DNA of 64,000 bases from Phormidesmis sp963710175 (GTDB lineage: Bacteria; Cyanobacteriota; Cyanobacteriia; Phormidesmidales; Phormidesmidaceae). The position numbers and the translations under genes are program-made. The notes beneath the pieces are model-generated. The model was not told the origin of the DNA and did not search any database. It saw only the letters and a list, made by a program, of their open reading frames with translations. The stretch covers positions 1,488,001 through 1,552,000 of the forward strand of contig CAVPZC010000001.1 of assembly GCA_963710175.1 (NCBI GenBank), in the 5' to 3' direction. Below are positions 7,513 to 16,610 of this stretch, piece by piece; position 1 is the first letter of the stretch, and each line of letters starts with the position of its first letter.

Positions 7513-8442
7513 TCACTGATTGCTCAGCAGACTATCTGGCCCCTCGTGGTGGAATGCAGGCAGACCCGGAGGAACGAAGTCGTAGAAAAGCTCACTTTGC
7601 AAATACACAATGGCAATCACCTGACCATCGCGCTTCAGCACCCCCCAAGTGCTGGGCATTGTATTGTTGATCACCTGGCCTGCTAGCGGTTCTGTGATGG
7701 CCGGCAGCTCGCCTGTGAAAAGTTGTTCAATTATTTGGGTTTCTTGCTCGCTGGGAAAAGTGATGTAGAGTTCTGGCGCGAGCTGTAGCTTGCCATCATT
7801 ACTAGAGCGGATACTGCCGCTGTTGATTCGCGCATATTTAAAGGGCGGCTGAGCGGCTAAAACGAGAAGTGTGGCATTGGGTGACTGCGGAAAGGAAGAT
7901 TTGATGGCGCTGAAGAGTTTTGACAGGTTTCCCAGCTGACCTTTTTCGGCGAGGGTGTTGGTGTCAATGGCTTCTAATAGCGGCGGGGTGAACAGGTTTA
8001 AGACGGCTTGCATAGAAGTATTGAGGTCGGCTTGGGCCTGGGCAAATTCGGAGCGGGCTTCACGGGCAGCCGCCTGAGCGCGCAAGTGGTCGGTGATTTG
8101 CAGGCCGCCAATGATGAGCGCGATCGCCACCAACCCAGCCACCAACCCTCGCCGCGTTCGTCTTTTGATTCGCCGCGATACTGCATAGTCCGGCAGTCTG
8201 GCCCGGCTTGCATTCGACTCTGCTAGCAGCGCCAAAGACAGCAACACATTCATGACAACCAGCACGAAGGTAACAATGCCGCCTGCTATGAGCAATGCCC
8301 GCACAAGCAGGCTCCAGCCATCGGGCAAAATGTCCCATAGCAAGATTTCATCTATCACCCACAGCACGATGCCAAAGCAGGATAGGCTCAGCAGCACAAT
8401 GGCTAAGTTAGTTACGAGTCGTAATAAAAAGCGATGATTCAT
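7513..8442 (-). CDS. Uncharacterised membrane protein with three N-terminal helices
   Basis: A 309-residue protein I do not recognise. Hydrophobic segments are at about residues 8-32, 42-70 and 98-118, followed by a soluble domain of about 190 residues that contains a coiled-coil-like stretch (REARSEFAQAQADLNTSMQA) and the segment LAGQVINNTMPSTWGVLKRDGQ. The topology (membrane anchor plus a large domain on one side) resembles sensor or CHASE/dCache-like inputs, but no signalling output domain is present. It has its own promoter space and is divergent from the cyclooxygenase-like gene 254 bp away. Confidence 0.65.
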   Translation of the reverse strand: MNHRFLLRLVTNLAIVLLSLSCFGIVLWVIDEILLWDILPDGWSLLVRALLIAGGIVTFVLVVMNVLLSLALLAESNASRARLPDYAVSRRIKRRTRRGLVAGLVAIALIIGGLQITDHLRAQAAAREARSEFAQAQADLNTSMQAVLNLFTPPLLEAIDTNTLAEKGQLGNLSKLFSAIKSSFPQSPNATLLVLAAQPPFKYARINSGSIRSSNDGKLQLAPELYITFPSEQETQIIEQLFTGELPAITEPLAGQVINNTMPSTWGVLKRDGQVIAIVYLQSELFYDFVPPGLPAFHHEGPDSLLSNQ

Positions 8443-8696
8443 CAGGATTACCTGGCGGTCATAAAGACTACAGGCAGCCAGGACACCATTCCGATAGATA
8501 ATTGGCGGATAGTTTACTGCATGGGCAAAATAGCTGCGCCATTAAACGATCTCTCAGGTATTCTTATATCGAGCGCTAACTAGAAAAGTTTTGGTGTTGG
8601 ACATTCTGGCATCTATATAAATAAAGTAACAAAACCACATATTTCTCAAAACTTTCTAGTCTGTGCCGCTGTAGATCCTCAAGAGAGGGAGAAACC

Positions 8697-10319
8697 TTGG
8701 CAAGAGATACTTCTAGAGACGGCTGCAAAAACCGGCTAGAGCTATTTGTTCTGACCAACTTTTCAGGACTGTGGCAGTTGATTCAACGCATTTCCTGGCT
8801 AGCGCGCTGGCTCAATCGCTTTTTGATTAACAATACGATTTACAAGGTAGCGACGCGGCCCTACCCTTTTAGTCTGATGACGCTGGATGAAAATATTCCA
8901 GATACTCAGATACCGAAGAAAACAGAGGCTTATTCCTCCTGGGATTCGCTGAGCGATCGCACCTACACCGGACGACATTTGCCGCCCGCTCCAGAATTTG
9001 CCCAGAGCGGCGCACTGCCCAGCCTCGAAGATCTGGCAATTCTCTTTCGCAAAAGAGAGAATAAGACAATCTACGCCCCGAAGTCAACGCTGCTGTTTCC
9101 CTACTGGGCACAGTGGTTTACCGATGGTTTTTTACGCACTGACCGCGACAACCGCCTGAGAAATACCTCCAACCACCACATTGATCTGTCGCCAGTGTAT
9201 GGGCTCAATCGCAAAACGACCCATTTGCTGAGAGCATTCGCCGGGGGCAAGCTCAAAAGCCAGCAGATCAACGGCGAAGAGTACCCGCCCTTCTTCTACG
9301 AAAATCCTGAAGAAGGGATTGTCAAAGAAGAGTTTAAAGAGCTGTATACGCCTTTGAATGACGAAATTCGGTTGCCGCCCCATCGCAAAGCCAACCTCTT
9401 TGCAATGGGGGTCGAACGGGCCAATGTGCAGATTGGCTATGTCATGCTCAACGTTATTTGCCTGAGAGAGCACAACCGCCTCTGCGATATTTTAGCGGGA
9501 GCCTACCCAAGCTGGGACGATGAGCGGCTTTTTCAGACAGCGCGAAATATCTTGATCACGACGATTATGAAAATTGTGATCGAAGACTACGTTAACCACA
9601 TTACGCCCTATCACTTTAATGTGATTCTCGACCCACAGTCGTTTGACAATGAAAAATGGTACCGGCAAAACTGGATGTCGATTGAGTTTGACTTTGTCTA
9701 CCGCTGGCACAGCGCCTTGCCTGAGACGTTTGTGTATGATGGTCAGCCGATGGCGATCGCCGATTCACTCTGGCACAATCAGCTGATTCTCGACAGAGGC
9801 ATCGGCGCACTTTTGCAAGAAACTTCTGCCCAACCGGCTGCCAAAATCGGCTTGTTCAATACGTCCGATTTCTTGATAGAGGTTGCCGAAATCCCGACTA
9901 TCCAGCTTGGGCGCAGAACCCAGCTAGCGAGCTACAACGACTATCGCGAGGCGTACCAGTTTCCTCGGGTGACCGATTTTGATCAGATTTCGGGTGATTT
10001 GGAGATACAGACCTCTTTACAGCAGCTGTATGGGGATGTAGACAACGTGGAGCTATACGTGGGCCTGTTTGCAGAAGAGGCTCCCGAGAATGCGGTGCTA
10101 GGCGCACTGGCCAGTCGCCTGATTGGGATAGATGCCCTCTCGCACGTACTCACCAACCCTCTCTTAGCTGAGAGCATATACAACAAAAACACGTTTTCAG
10201 CAGTCGGCTGGGAGATCATTCAGGAGACAAAAACGCTGTCTGATTTGGTTAGCCGCAATGTTTTAGGCGGAGATGATGACGATTTTAATATCACTTTTTA
10301 TCGGGGCGGCTCGTCATGA
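8697..10319 (+). CDS. Cyclooxygenase-like animal heme peroxidase
   Basis: A 540-residue protein starting at TTG 8697 behind a purine-rich AGAGAGGGAG. It aligns along its length with animal prostaglandin H synthase. Residues about 15-50 resemble the membrane-binding helices (VLTNFSGLWQLI against ILTHFKGFWNVV). Then come NTSNHHIDLSPVYG, CLREHNRLCDIL, MKIVIEDYVNHITPYHF and FVYRWHSALPETF. Tyr335, Trp337 and His338 match the radical Tyr385, Trp387 and proximal heme His388; Tyr298 and Tyr305 match Tyr348 and Tyr355. The distal His207 position (AQHFTH) reads AQWFTD, with Asp143. The Arg120 position appears to be Asn, and no Ser530 equivalent is obvious. The EGF domain is absent. It probably oxygenates fatty acids, but classic peroxidase chemistry may be altered. 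A catalase-like remnant overlaps its stop codon. Confidence 0.85.
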   Translation: MARDTSRDGCKNRLELFVLTNFSGLWQLIQRISWLARWLNRFLINNTIYKVATRPYPFSLMTLDENIPDTQIPKKTEAYSSWDSLSDRTYTGRHLPPAPEFAQSGALPSLEDLAILFRKRENKTIYAPKSTLLFPYWAQWFTDGFLRTDRDNRLRNTSNHHIDLSPVYGLNRKTTHLLRAFAGGKLKSQQINGEEYPPFFYENPEEGIVKEEFKELYTPLNDEIRLPPHRKANLFAMGVERANVQIGYVMLNVICLREHNRLCDILAGAYPSWDDERLFQTARNILITTIMKIVIEDYVNHITPYHFNVILDPQSFDNEKWYRQNWMSIEFDFVYRWHSALPETFVYDGQPMAIADSLWHNQLILDRGIGALLQETSAQPAAKIGLFNTSDFLIEVAEIPTIQLGRRTQLASYNDYREAYQFPRVTDFDQISGDLEIQTSLQQLYGDVDNVELYVGLFAEEAPENAVLGALASRLIGIDALSHVLTNPLLAESIYNKNTFSAVGWEIIQETKTLSDLVSRNVLGGDDDDFNITFYRGGSS

Positions 10320-10632
10320 AGAACCTATTTGCCGAATATCCTGAGGAATCAGAGCAAAATATACCGATCTGGTGGCTGAGCAGGTGCAGATTGACCTGGA
10401 GAAGCTTTACGGCGATCGCGACTACGCCCTGCGTGACACCCATCCGAAAACACACGCCTGCGTAAAAGGCACGCTCGACATTTTTGATTTTGATCAGCAG
10501 GCGATCAGGCAATTGCTAAAACAGCTGATATCGCTACCTCCTGAGCAAATTAATGCGATCTCGTTCAAGCAGGGACTATTTCCTGCTCCTCTGCAATATC
10601 CCATAATGCATCCGGGTAATGCTATAAGCTAG
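10316..10632 (+). pseudogene. Frameshifted, truncated catalase-like (AOS/SrpA-type) gene
   Basis: An ATG at 10316 overlaps the peroxidase stop (ATGA) and reads MKNLFAEYPEESEQ; this frame then departs. In another frame, from about 10358, comes KYTDLVAEQVQIDLEKLYGD followed by YALRDTHPKTHACVKGTLDI. The latter is like the start of small catalase-related heme proteins, which have an RD.H.K.H...K motif with the heme-pocket His. Restoring one A in the AAAA run at 10356-10359 fuses the frames perfectly. The frame then ends at 10632, about 105 residues in, whereas catalase-like enzymes need 300 or more. It is therefore probably a dead gene. Catalase-like partners of lipoxygenases (coral allene oxide synthase) act on fatty acid hydroperoxides, which fits the neighbour. 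Confidence 0.65.
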
Positions 10633-10769
10633 CTTGCATCTAGCGACCATCGCTCTAATAATTACAAGATAAGCAAAATAGGTAAGCAGACTAGTCGTCT
10701 AGCAGGCAGATAGCTCTATATGCTTCAGATCCGTTGCAGTATGTGTTTGAATCCTACAGATAAAAAGCT

Positions 10770-12641
10770 ATGAATCAACCTACAGGGCGCTACTTACTCT
10801 CCATTGAGGCGATTCCAGCGGCGGTAGAATCGCCGTGCTCGGATACTTCTCCGGGCGCTGATGCACCTGTGCCGCGCTTTCCAGCCTATTTCGTCGGCAG
10901 TACGGCTCCTAATAATGTGGAAGATGGCGTGCGGCCAGTGCCCAATCCAGAAATTGCCATTACTGAAATTGCGGATTTTTTGAGCAAGCAAGCGCAGCCC
11001 GAAATTCTGATCGCTATTCACGGCTACAACACTGGGTTAGGTGAGTTCGCGACGGCTAAAGATGAGTATAAGTACGGCAGCGGGGTGAAAGGATGGTATC
11101 AAGATATTAGAAATCACATTGCAAAAAACTGTACTAACTGCTCCCCAGGTCTGATGCTGATTGGGTATCGATGGCCGTCTGAAGAGGTAAAGGGCGTTGA
11201 TAACGATAGCTTGGGGCGAAAGCTTCAGTATGCTCGCAAGTCGCTGCCGCTGATTTTGAAAGTGATTTCGAGAGTGGCGATCGCCGTCTTTATTGCCCTG
11301 GTCCTCCTTTCACTTGTGAGCGATCTGTTAGAGACGGCGCTGTTTACAGCTATGGGCGTCATTCTTCTAGTACTGGCGACCCTGGCGATTACTATCGTTT
11401 TGACCTTGTTTTTGCTCAGAATTGTTGGCTACTTCCGAGATACTTATCGGGCCGTCAATTTTGGCGTTCCCGACTTGGTTGAGCTGATCAGGCAGCTCGA
11501 TAAGGCCGTGCTCGAAGCGACTCCGGGGGTTGACTGGGACGACCGCCGCCGCATCAAGCTCTCTTTTATCGGCCACAGTATGGGCGGATTTGTGGTGACT
11601 AACACGGTGAGAATTCTCTCGGATGTGTTTGATACCCGGTCGATTGGCCGCACCAGCATTAATGCGAGTAAGGCAAAGACGCCTGCGCCTGATATTGGCA
11701 ATGTTTTCTCACTGGGACGGCTGGTTTTGGTCTCGCCCGATATCCCCGCAGAGACCATTATTTCGGGCCGCGCTAATTTTCTCAGTTCGTCGCTGCGTCG
11801 GTTTGAAGAAACCTATCTGTTTAGTAACGAAGGCGATATGGCGCTGAAGCTAGCCTCGACAATCGCTAACTACGCTAGCTTTCCAGCCCGAACTCGGGAG
11901 GGAGGCTATCGGCTGGGTAATGTAGTGCTGCGATCGCCCTATGAAATGGCCAAGGCCCACAGACGGCCTCAGTACGGCATTCTTAACCTGGACGCACTGC
12001 AAGCTAAAACAAACGGCTCAGCTCCGTCACCGTCATTTTTGGAGTACCTCTACATTCTCGACCAAACGTCTTTGCTAAAGCGCCAGAGTGACCTCCTAGA
12101 GCCAGGTCGAAAGCCGATTGCTGAACTATTTACCGTCTTCGACTGCACCGACTATCAGGAGAGCGTGCCCAACCGGCAGCCAGGATCGCCTAAAAAAGTC
12201 GGTCTGTTAAGTCGGGCGCTGGGCAAGCGATCGCTCACTTTCTTCGATTGCTTCCTGCTCACCCTCGATTATTTTGGCGGCAAAATTGACACCCACGGCG
12301 GGTATTTCTTTCCGGGTGATCTGCCCAGCGCTGTCGGCAAAAATGAGCGCCTGGCCCGGCCCGATGCTCGCCTTTCCAAGCACTTGATCTATGGCTTGGC
12401 TAGCTCAGGCTTTACCGCCTGCCTAGAATCGCTCAGCACTTACGACACCGCCCAACCTATAAACCCAGTGATAGGCGAAGCGACCTCAGGTGACGAACTG
12501 CCTCTAGAGCAGCGCTTAGCGCCCTTACACAGGCTCTCTGAACTATGCCAGCAGCACGGCGTTCAGGTGCTACTGGCAAAAGAGCGATACAACCGGGATA
12601 TTTTAGGACTGACGATAGAGGGCGATCGCAACGGCTACTAA
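10770..12641 (+). CDS. Large alpha/beta hydrolase with two internal membrane helices
   Basis: A 623-residue protein. The serine hydrolase nucleophile elbow is GHSMGG at about 268-273. An upstream HGYNTG at about 84-89 fits the oxyanion-hole region seen in DUF900-type hydrolases. Two hydrophobic segments (about 165-185 and 190-220) interrupt the core between these motifs, so the enzyme is probably membrane-associated. The C-terminal 250 residues are unassigned. Substrate is unknown; a lipase or acyl hydrolase role is a reasonable guess given the fatty-acid oxygenase-like gene upstream, but nothing in the sequence proves it. Length is well above that of simple esterases. Confidence 0.7.
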   Translation: MNQPTGRYLLSIEAIPAAVESPCSDTSPGADAPVPRFPAYFVGSTAPNNVEDGVRPVPNPEIAITEIADFLSKQAQPEILIAIHGYNTGLGEFATAKDEYKYGSGVKGWYQDIRNHIAKNCTNCSPGLMLIGYRWPSEEVKGVDNDSLGRKLQYARKSLPLILKVISRVAIAVFIALVLLSLVSDLLETALFTAMGVILLVLATLAITIVLTLFLLRIVGYFRDTYRAVNFGVPDLVELIRQLDKAVLEATPGVDWDDRRRIKLSFIGHSMGGFVVTNTVRILSDVFDTRSIGRTSINASKAKTPAPDIGNVFSLGRLVLVSPDIPAETIISGRANFLSSSLRRFEETYLFSNEGDMALKLASTIANYASFPARTREGGYRLGNVVLRSPYEMAKAHRRPQYGILNLDALQAKTNGSAPSPSFLEYLYILDQTSLLKRQSDLLEPGRKPIAELFTVFDCTDYQESVPNRQPGSPKKVGLLSRALGKRSLTFFDCFLLTLDYFGGKIDTHGGYFFPGDLPSAVGKNERLARPDARLSKHLIYGLASSGFTACLESLSTYDTAQPINPVIGEATSGDELPLEQRLAPLHRLSELCQQHGVQVLLAKERYNRDILGLTIEGDRNGY

Positions 12642-12719
12642 AACGTATGTATTCAGTCAGCCCCGGATTACCCTGTCCGCATCTTGAAATTTGGAATTGC
12701 TGAATTATCCCAGCAAGAT

Positions 12720-12814
12720 GAGCGATCGCCGAAACAAAATAGGCGATCGCTCAAGCAAGTTCAGAACCAGGCAACCCTCAATCACTGATAAGCGATCGCC
12801 CCTCTCGAAAGAGG
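12720..12814. terminator. HIP1-built hairpins between convergent genes
   Basis: GAGCGATCGCC (12720-12730) and GGCGATCGCTC (12742-12752) form a perfect 11-bp stem around an 11-nt loop, built from two HIP1 octamers. A second hairpin with stem CCTCT/AGAGG and loop CGAA lies at 12801-12814. They sit between the convergent hydrolase and porin genes, so a bidirectional terminator role is plausible, although no clear T-run follows. Confidence 0.4.
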
Positions 12815-12855
12815 CAGAGAGTCAAGTTAGAGAGTTTCTCGATCCCAGGCTGACG

Positions 12856-14799
12856 TTAAAAAGAAATCTGCGTTTGCAGGTTGAAAACGAAAATATCCGG
12901 GTTATCTCTAAAGTTGTTGGCCTCCATAATCCAATAGACAGAAGGAATGATCGCAAAATTAGGATTTACCGGGTAGCGATAAGACACCTCCACTTCTTTC
13001 TGAACTCCCCCATCGCCGCCGCCAGAGAGCAAGAAATTGCGACCATCCAGCACTTCAAATGGCTGAACGTAGGAAATAGTTGCCAGAGCGCCCTTTCTTA
13101 ACAGATCTGGGAAAGCCGTCCCAACCTGAATAGACTGAGCGTTGACATCGCCATTAGCGCGTCCGGCAGTTGCCGGAAACAGATGGGTGCTGCCATAGCT
13201 ATAGCGGCCAAACAGCCCAAACCCTTTTGTCACCAGCCAGTCAAAGTTAAACAAAAACGTATCGGCTGTCGCTGTTCTTAGAGGGCCACCAAAGCCATCA
13301 TCCGCAAATCCATAGAGCGGTTCACTCAGTGCGCCACCCACAAGTCCGGCTGCGTTAGTTTCTAGATTGCTGCGAGTGTAGAGAAACCGCAGGTTGAGAT
13401 TGCTAGTAGGATAAATACCCACCTGACCGGTGAGCGTATTAGTCCCGCCAAACAAGCCTCGGGACGGGTCGCTAGCAGATCGCGGCAGCGGCAAAAACTC
13501 GGTATTGTCACCCAAATACCCCAGCCGCAAATCGAGCCAGTCTGCAACGTCATACTGGACGACGACGCCCGCTCCGCGATCAATCGTATTTACCTGAGTA
13601 CCGCCACTGGAGTTAAAGCTATTGGCACCCGAGCCAAAAAACGTAAAGCGGTTGTTGTCGAAATGTCTATACCAGTTGACCCTGGGGCCAATGGTAAAAG
13701 AAAGTTTTTCGCCAACGGGGAAAGAATAAAATATCTCTCGCAAAACAGGCGCATCTTCCTGCCCTGCCGTCTGAAGCGTAAACGGTACGCCAAACGTATT
13801 GAAAAGGCCTGCTGAGGCGTAGAAGTTAGCCGGGCCATTGCCGTCACCCGCCGCTACTTGCAGAACCAGGCGATCTTTTCCGGTGAAAGAAGTGGTCAGA
13901 TTCAGCCAGGCCAGATAGCTAAAAGTTAGCTCAGGATCTTCAGTCACTGTTCTTCTGACCGGTGCTAGATCGGTAACTCCCCGCTGACCAGCGGCAAATA
14001 CGTTGACGCCTTCTGCCTGCACATCGCCGCCAGCCGTCGCTAGGCTGAAATAGCTATAGACGTTACCAGTAAGCTTTGTAGTAGTAGAAAACTGATTGTC
14101 TTGAAGCTGAGCAGCATCTGTTTCTAGATCATCAACTCGGGCGCGTATTGCAGCCAGTTCTTCTGCAAATTCCTCATATAGTCGGTTCACCTCATCAAAG
14201 TCAATGCCACTGCCGCTTCTTAGCTGTGTAATAACGTCTTGACAGGCACTGAGCCCAGCGGCAAATTCGTAGCGGGTCAGTGCCCGATCGCCTCGAAATG
14301 TGCCGTCAGGATAGCCCTCCAAACAGCCGTACTCCTCCACCAGCCGCTGTAGTGCCGTAAAAGCCCAATCGCCTGGCTGCACATCAGATAGCTCAGATAC
14401 GCTGGTGACCTGCGCTAGCAAGTCTGATGCGGTTGAGGTGGGAGAAGCCGCTTCTGTCGGCGCTGGCTCTTCTGATGCTTGAGGCTCCTCTGATACTTGA
14501 GGCTCCATTTGGCCCGCTGTGGGGGCTTCTCTCAATAGTTCCTGAGACTGGGTAAGCGTCTGAGACTTATCGAGTAGTGCAGCTAACGAAGGTGCAGCTG
14601 TTTCCTCACTGACTTCACTGGAAGACGCCTGTAATTCTTCAGTCTCTACCAAAGGCACCGCCAATGCCGATGCCGCTGAAATACTGAGCGTTGCTGATAC
14701 TGCGCCTAAAACACCACAAACTATTCTCGGCAGGGCAAAACCCGCCGCTACACCACGATTAACCACTCTGAAATCCTCACACCGGAATATATCAAGCAA
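12856..14799 (-). CDS. Outer-membrane porin with SLH domain (OprB-like, iron uptake porin type)
   Basis: A 647-residue cyanobacterial porin. The N-terminus holds a hydrophobic export segment (about residues 20-47). A Glu/Pro/Ser-rich linker follows, then one SLH domain (DVQPGDWAFTALQRLVEEYG, YPDGTFRGDRALTRYEFAAG), which binds peptidoglycan-linked pyruvylated polymers. A short coiled coil (EFAEELAAIRARVDDLETDA) leads to a beta-barrel that ends in the outer-membrane signature residue Phe (QTQISF). Proteins of this architecture are the major outer-membrane channels of cyanobacteria, passing inorganic ions and small solutes. It is a single gene on minus, 140 bp downstream of the flavin monooxygenase-like gene's side of the intergenic space. 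Function at family level is sure; the solute is not. Confidence 0.9.
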   Translation of the reverse strand: MLDIFRCEDFRVVNRGVAAGFALPRIVCGVLGAVSATLSISAASALAVPLVETEELQASSSEVSEETAAPSLAALLDKSQTLTQSQELLREAPTAGQMEPQVSEEPQASEEPAPTEAASPTSTASDLLAQVTSVSELSDVQPGDWAFTALQRLVEEYGCLEGYPDGTFRGDRALTRYEFAAGLSACQDVITQLRSGSGIDFDEVNRLYEEFAEELAAIRARVDDLETDAAQLQDNQFSTTTKLTGNVYSYFSLATAGGDVQAEGVNVFAAGQRGVTDLAPVRRTVTEDPELTFSYLAWLNLTTSFTGKDRLVLQVAAGDGNGPANFYASAGLFNTFGVPFTLQTAGQEDAPVLREIFYSFPVGEKLSFTIGPRVNWYRHFDNNRFTFFGSGANSFNSSGGTQVNTIDRGAGVVVQYDVADWLDLRLGYLGDNTEFLPLPRSASDPSRGLFGGTNTLTGQVGIYPTSNLNLRFLYTRSNLETNAAGLVGGALSEPLYGFADDGFGGPLRTATADTFLFNFDWLVTKGFGLFGRYSYGSTHLFPATAGRANGDVNAQSIQVGTAFPDLLRKGALATISYVQPFEVLDGRNFLLSGGGDGGVQKEVEVSYRYPVNPNFAIIPSVYWIMEANNFRDNPDIFVFNLQTQISF

Positions 14800-14938
14800 G
14801 CTAGCAGGATATTTTTTTCAAAAATGTATTGCAAGACACATATACTCATATGCCTTGCAGCGCTGATTGACCAGCGGCTAAGCGCAGTCTAATCAGTTTG
14901 AGCAGCTGACTTTATGCTGTTGTATCAGGCTGTAACCG

Positions 14939-16411
14939 CTAGTACTCTTTGACATCGTATGTCTCAAAGTCAGCTTGAATATCGTCCTGATGCTCGATGA
15001 ACAGCTGTCTGCCGATGTCGTAAACAATGCGAGGTAGGGCAAACTGCAAGTCTGTTAGATTGGCTCGAAAGCCGCTGGGAATGGCGGCCCCAGAAGAGAG
15101 ATAATAGCAGCGCTTGAGATAGTCGTGTTCTGGAGATTTGGGCGTGAATTCGAGACTTTTACCCAGGTAGGGATAGTGAGCCATTGCCCTATGTTCATCG
15201 CCAGCCGGCGGGGTAAAACAATCTTGCCAGCGGGCAATATGGGGAACCAGCGCCTGTAGCTCAGGCTGTTGGTCTAAGTTGGTGGCAAATCCGGTGCCGC
15301 AGATCAGCGCGTCGTGAGTGAAAGTCTTGTTGCCATACTGCCCCACAATCTCTCCAGCTTTGTAGTCAAGCTGTTTTACCAGCGCATGGGTGTAGAGCGT
15401 GAAGCGAGGATGGCTCGTCGCCTGATAGTAAGTGTGCGCAGGTGGCAATTGTCCCAGGCGCGCCTCTGAAAGGCTGTAGGCCCACTTGGTCGCATCGGGC
15501 AAATCGATATAGTGACGGTGGTAGCCATTCCACTCACTCCAGCGAATGCGATTGACATCGGGCAGCTTAGCGCGGCGAATAGCCATATCCACTGATTTTG
15601 CGCCAGCTCTCAACAGCAAAATCGCGTTGTCAAAGGCGCTCGCGCCGCCGCCGATAATCATCACCCTTTTATCTGCAAAGGTGGAAAAGTCTATTTTATC
15701 CATCGTGTGGGCGTAGCAGTGAGCGGGCAAACTCTCTTTGACAATGTTGGGTATGTTTTTGCCGCCAGCGCACTCCATGCCTGTGGCTAAAACAACAAAG
15801 CGAGCCCGGTAGCGTTCGGGGTTGCCCCGATGCTGAGCCTGGAGCCAAAAGCACTGCTCTGCTTCATTCCAGGTGATATTTTGAATATTAGTATCGTTTT
15901 GAACGGGCAGATCTAGCACTTTGCCGTACCAGTCTAGATAATCTGCCCAGAGTAGCCGGGGAATGTATTCGATTCTCTGCCAGTAGTTATCCCCATGACA
16001 GGCTGCGCACCAGCGGCGAAAGTTGAGGTTGGCGATGCCCCAGTCGAGGCCGCCAGTAATTTGTTTGGGCGATCGCAATGCTGCATTCCGCGCAAAAGCT
16101 CGCCACACTCCCTCCTGCCCAGCTACACGCCGATCAAAAATCCGCACCCGGCCAATACCGTGCTGCCGCAGCCCAAAAGCTGCCGATTTACCGCCATGCC
16201 CCGCGCCTAAAATGGCCACTTCTAAAATATCGGGGTCGCGGCTATAGTCCCAGGTACGACCAGAATAGCTGACCACTTCTAAGTCAGCGTAGACAGCTTC
16301 GGCCAGACGGTGCAGCCGCGCTTCGGCATCGGCAAGGACAGGGGGCAGTTCCCACAGATCTTTTGCAGTGAAGTGGGGGGGCAACGGGGAAGGTGAATGG
16401 CGGGTTGTCAT
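14939..16411 (-). CDS. FAD/NAD(P)-binding flavin monooxygenase-like protein
   Basis: A 490-residue two-dinucleotide-binding flavoprotein. The FAD Rossmann motif is VAILGAGHGGKSAAFGL (about residues 67-83) and the NAD(P)H motif is VMIIGGGASAFDNAILLL (about 250-267). FVVLATGMECAGGKNIPNI and ALICGTGFATNLDQ are the ATG-type strands joining the domains. This architecture is shared by flavin-containing monooxygenases, Baeyer-Villiger enzymes and amine N-hydroxylases. I cannot assign a substrate; no siderophore synthetase genes are nearby. The N-terminal 60 residues precede the FAD domain and are unassigned. Confidence 0.8.
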   Translation of the reverse strand: MTTRHSPSPLPPHFTAKDLWELPPVLADAEARLHRLAEAVYADLEVVSYSGRTWDYSRDPDILEVAILGAGHGGKSAAFGLRQHGIGRVRIFDRRVAGQEGVWRAFARNAALRSPKQITGGLDWGIANLNFRRWCAACHGDNYWQRIEYIPRLLWADYLDWYGKVLDLPVQNDTNIQNITWNEAEQCFWLQAQHRGNPERYRARFVVLATGMECAGGKNIPNIVKESLPAHCYAHTMDKIDFSTFADKRVMIIGGGASAFDNAILLLRAGAKSVDMAIRRAKLPDVNRIRWSEWNGYHRHYIDLPDATKWAYSLSEARLGQLPPAHTYYQATSHPRFTLYTHALVKQLDYKAGEIVGQYGNKTFTHDALICGTGFATNLDQQPELQALVPHIARWQDCFTPPAGDEHRAMAHYPYLGKSLEFTPKSPEHDYLKRCYYLSSGAAIPSGFRANLTDLQFALPRIVYDIGRQLFIEHQDDIQADFETYDVKEY

Positions 16412-16443
16412 AGGGAGAAATCTGACGATGGCGGGCCTTGAGA

Positions 16444-16566
16444 TCAGGCTGATTGCTTCTGGTAGATAGGTTCACCAGAGCTGCGGGCAACCTTTACGCC
16501 ATGCTTGCGGAGAAGCACAATTTTGTCAGTATCTAGCCATACGCAATGCGGTCCTGTTAACCGCAT
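16444..16566 (-). CDS. Candidate 40-residue small protein
   Basis: The minus strand encodes MRLTGPHCVWLDTDKIVLLR followed by 20 more residues ending in YQKQSA. Its start codon lies inside a perfect 10-bp inverted repeat (GCAATGCGGT at 16543-16552 and ACCGCATTGC at 16560-16569), which could sequester or mark the start. No strong Shine-Dalgarno sequence is seen. The composition looks coding rather than random, but I recognise no family. It lies between two minus-strand genes. Confidence 0.3.
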   Translation of the reverse strand: MRLTGPHCVWLDTDKIVLLRKHGVKVARSSGEPIYQKQSA

Positions 16567-16610
16567 TGCACGATCTACTGACTCCCGTAGATACGCAAGC
16601 CCAGATAGAA

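Noticed and set aside
10372..10632. Independent 86-residue gene at 10372
   Set aside because: Sequence upstream of its Met continues the catalase-like motif in the same frame, so it is an internal part of a frameshifted gene.
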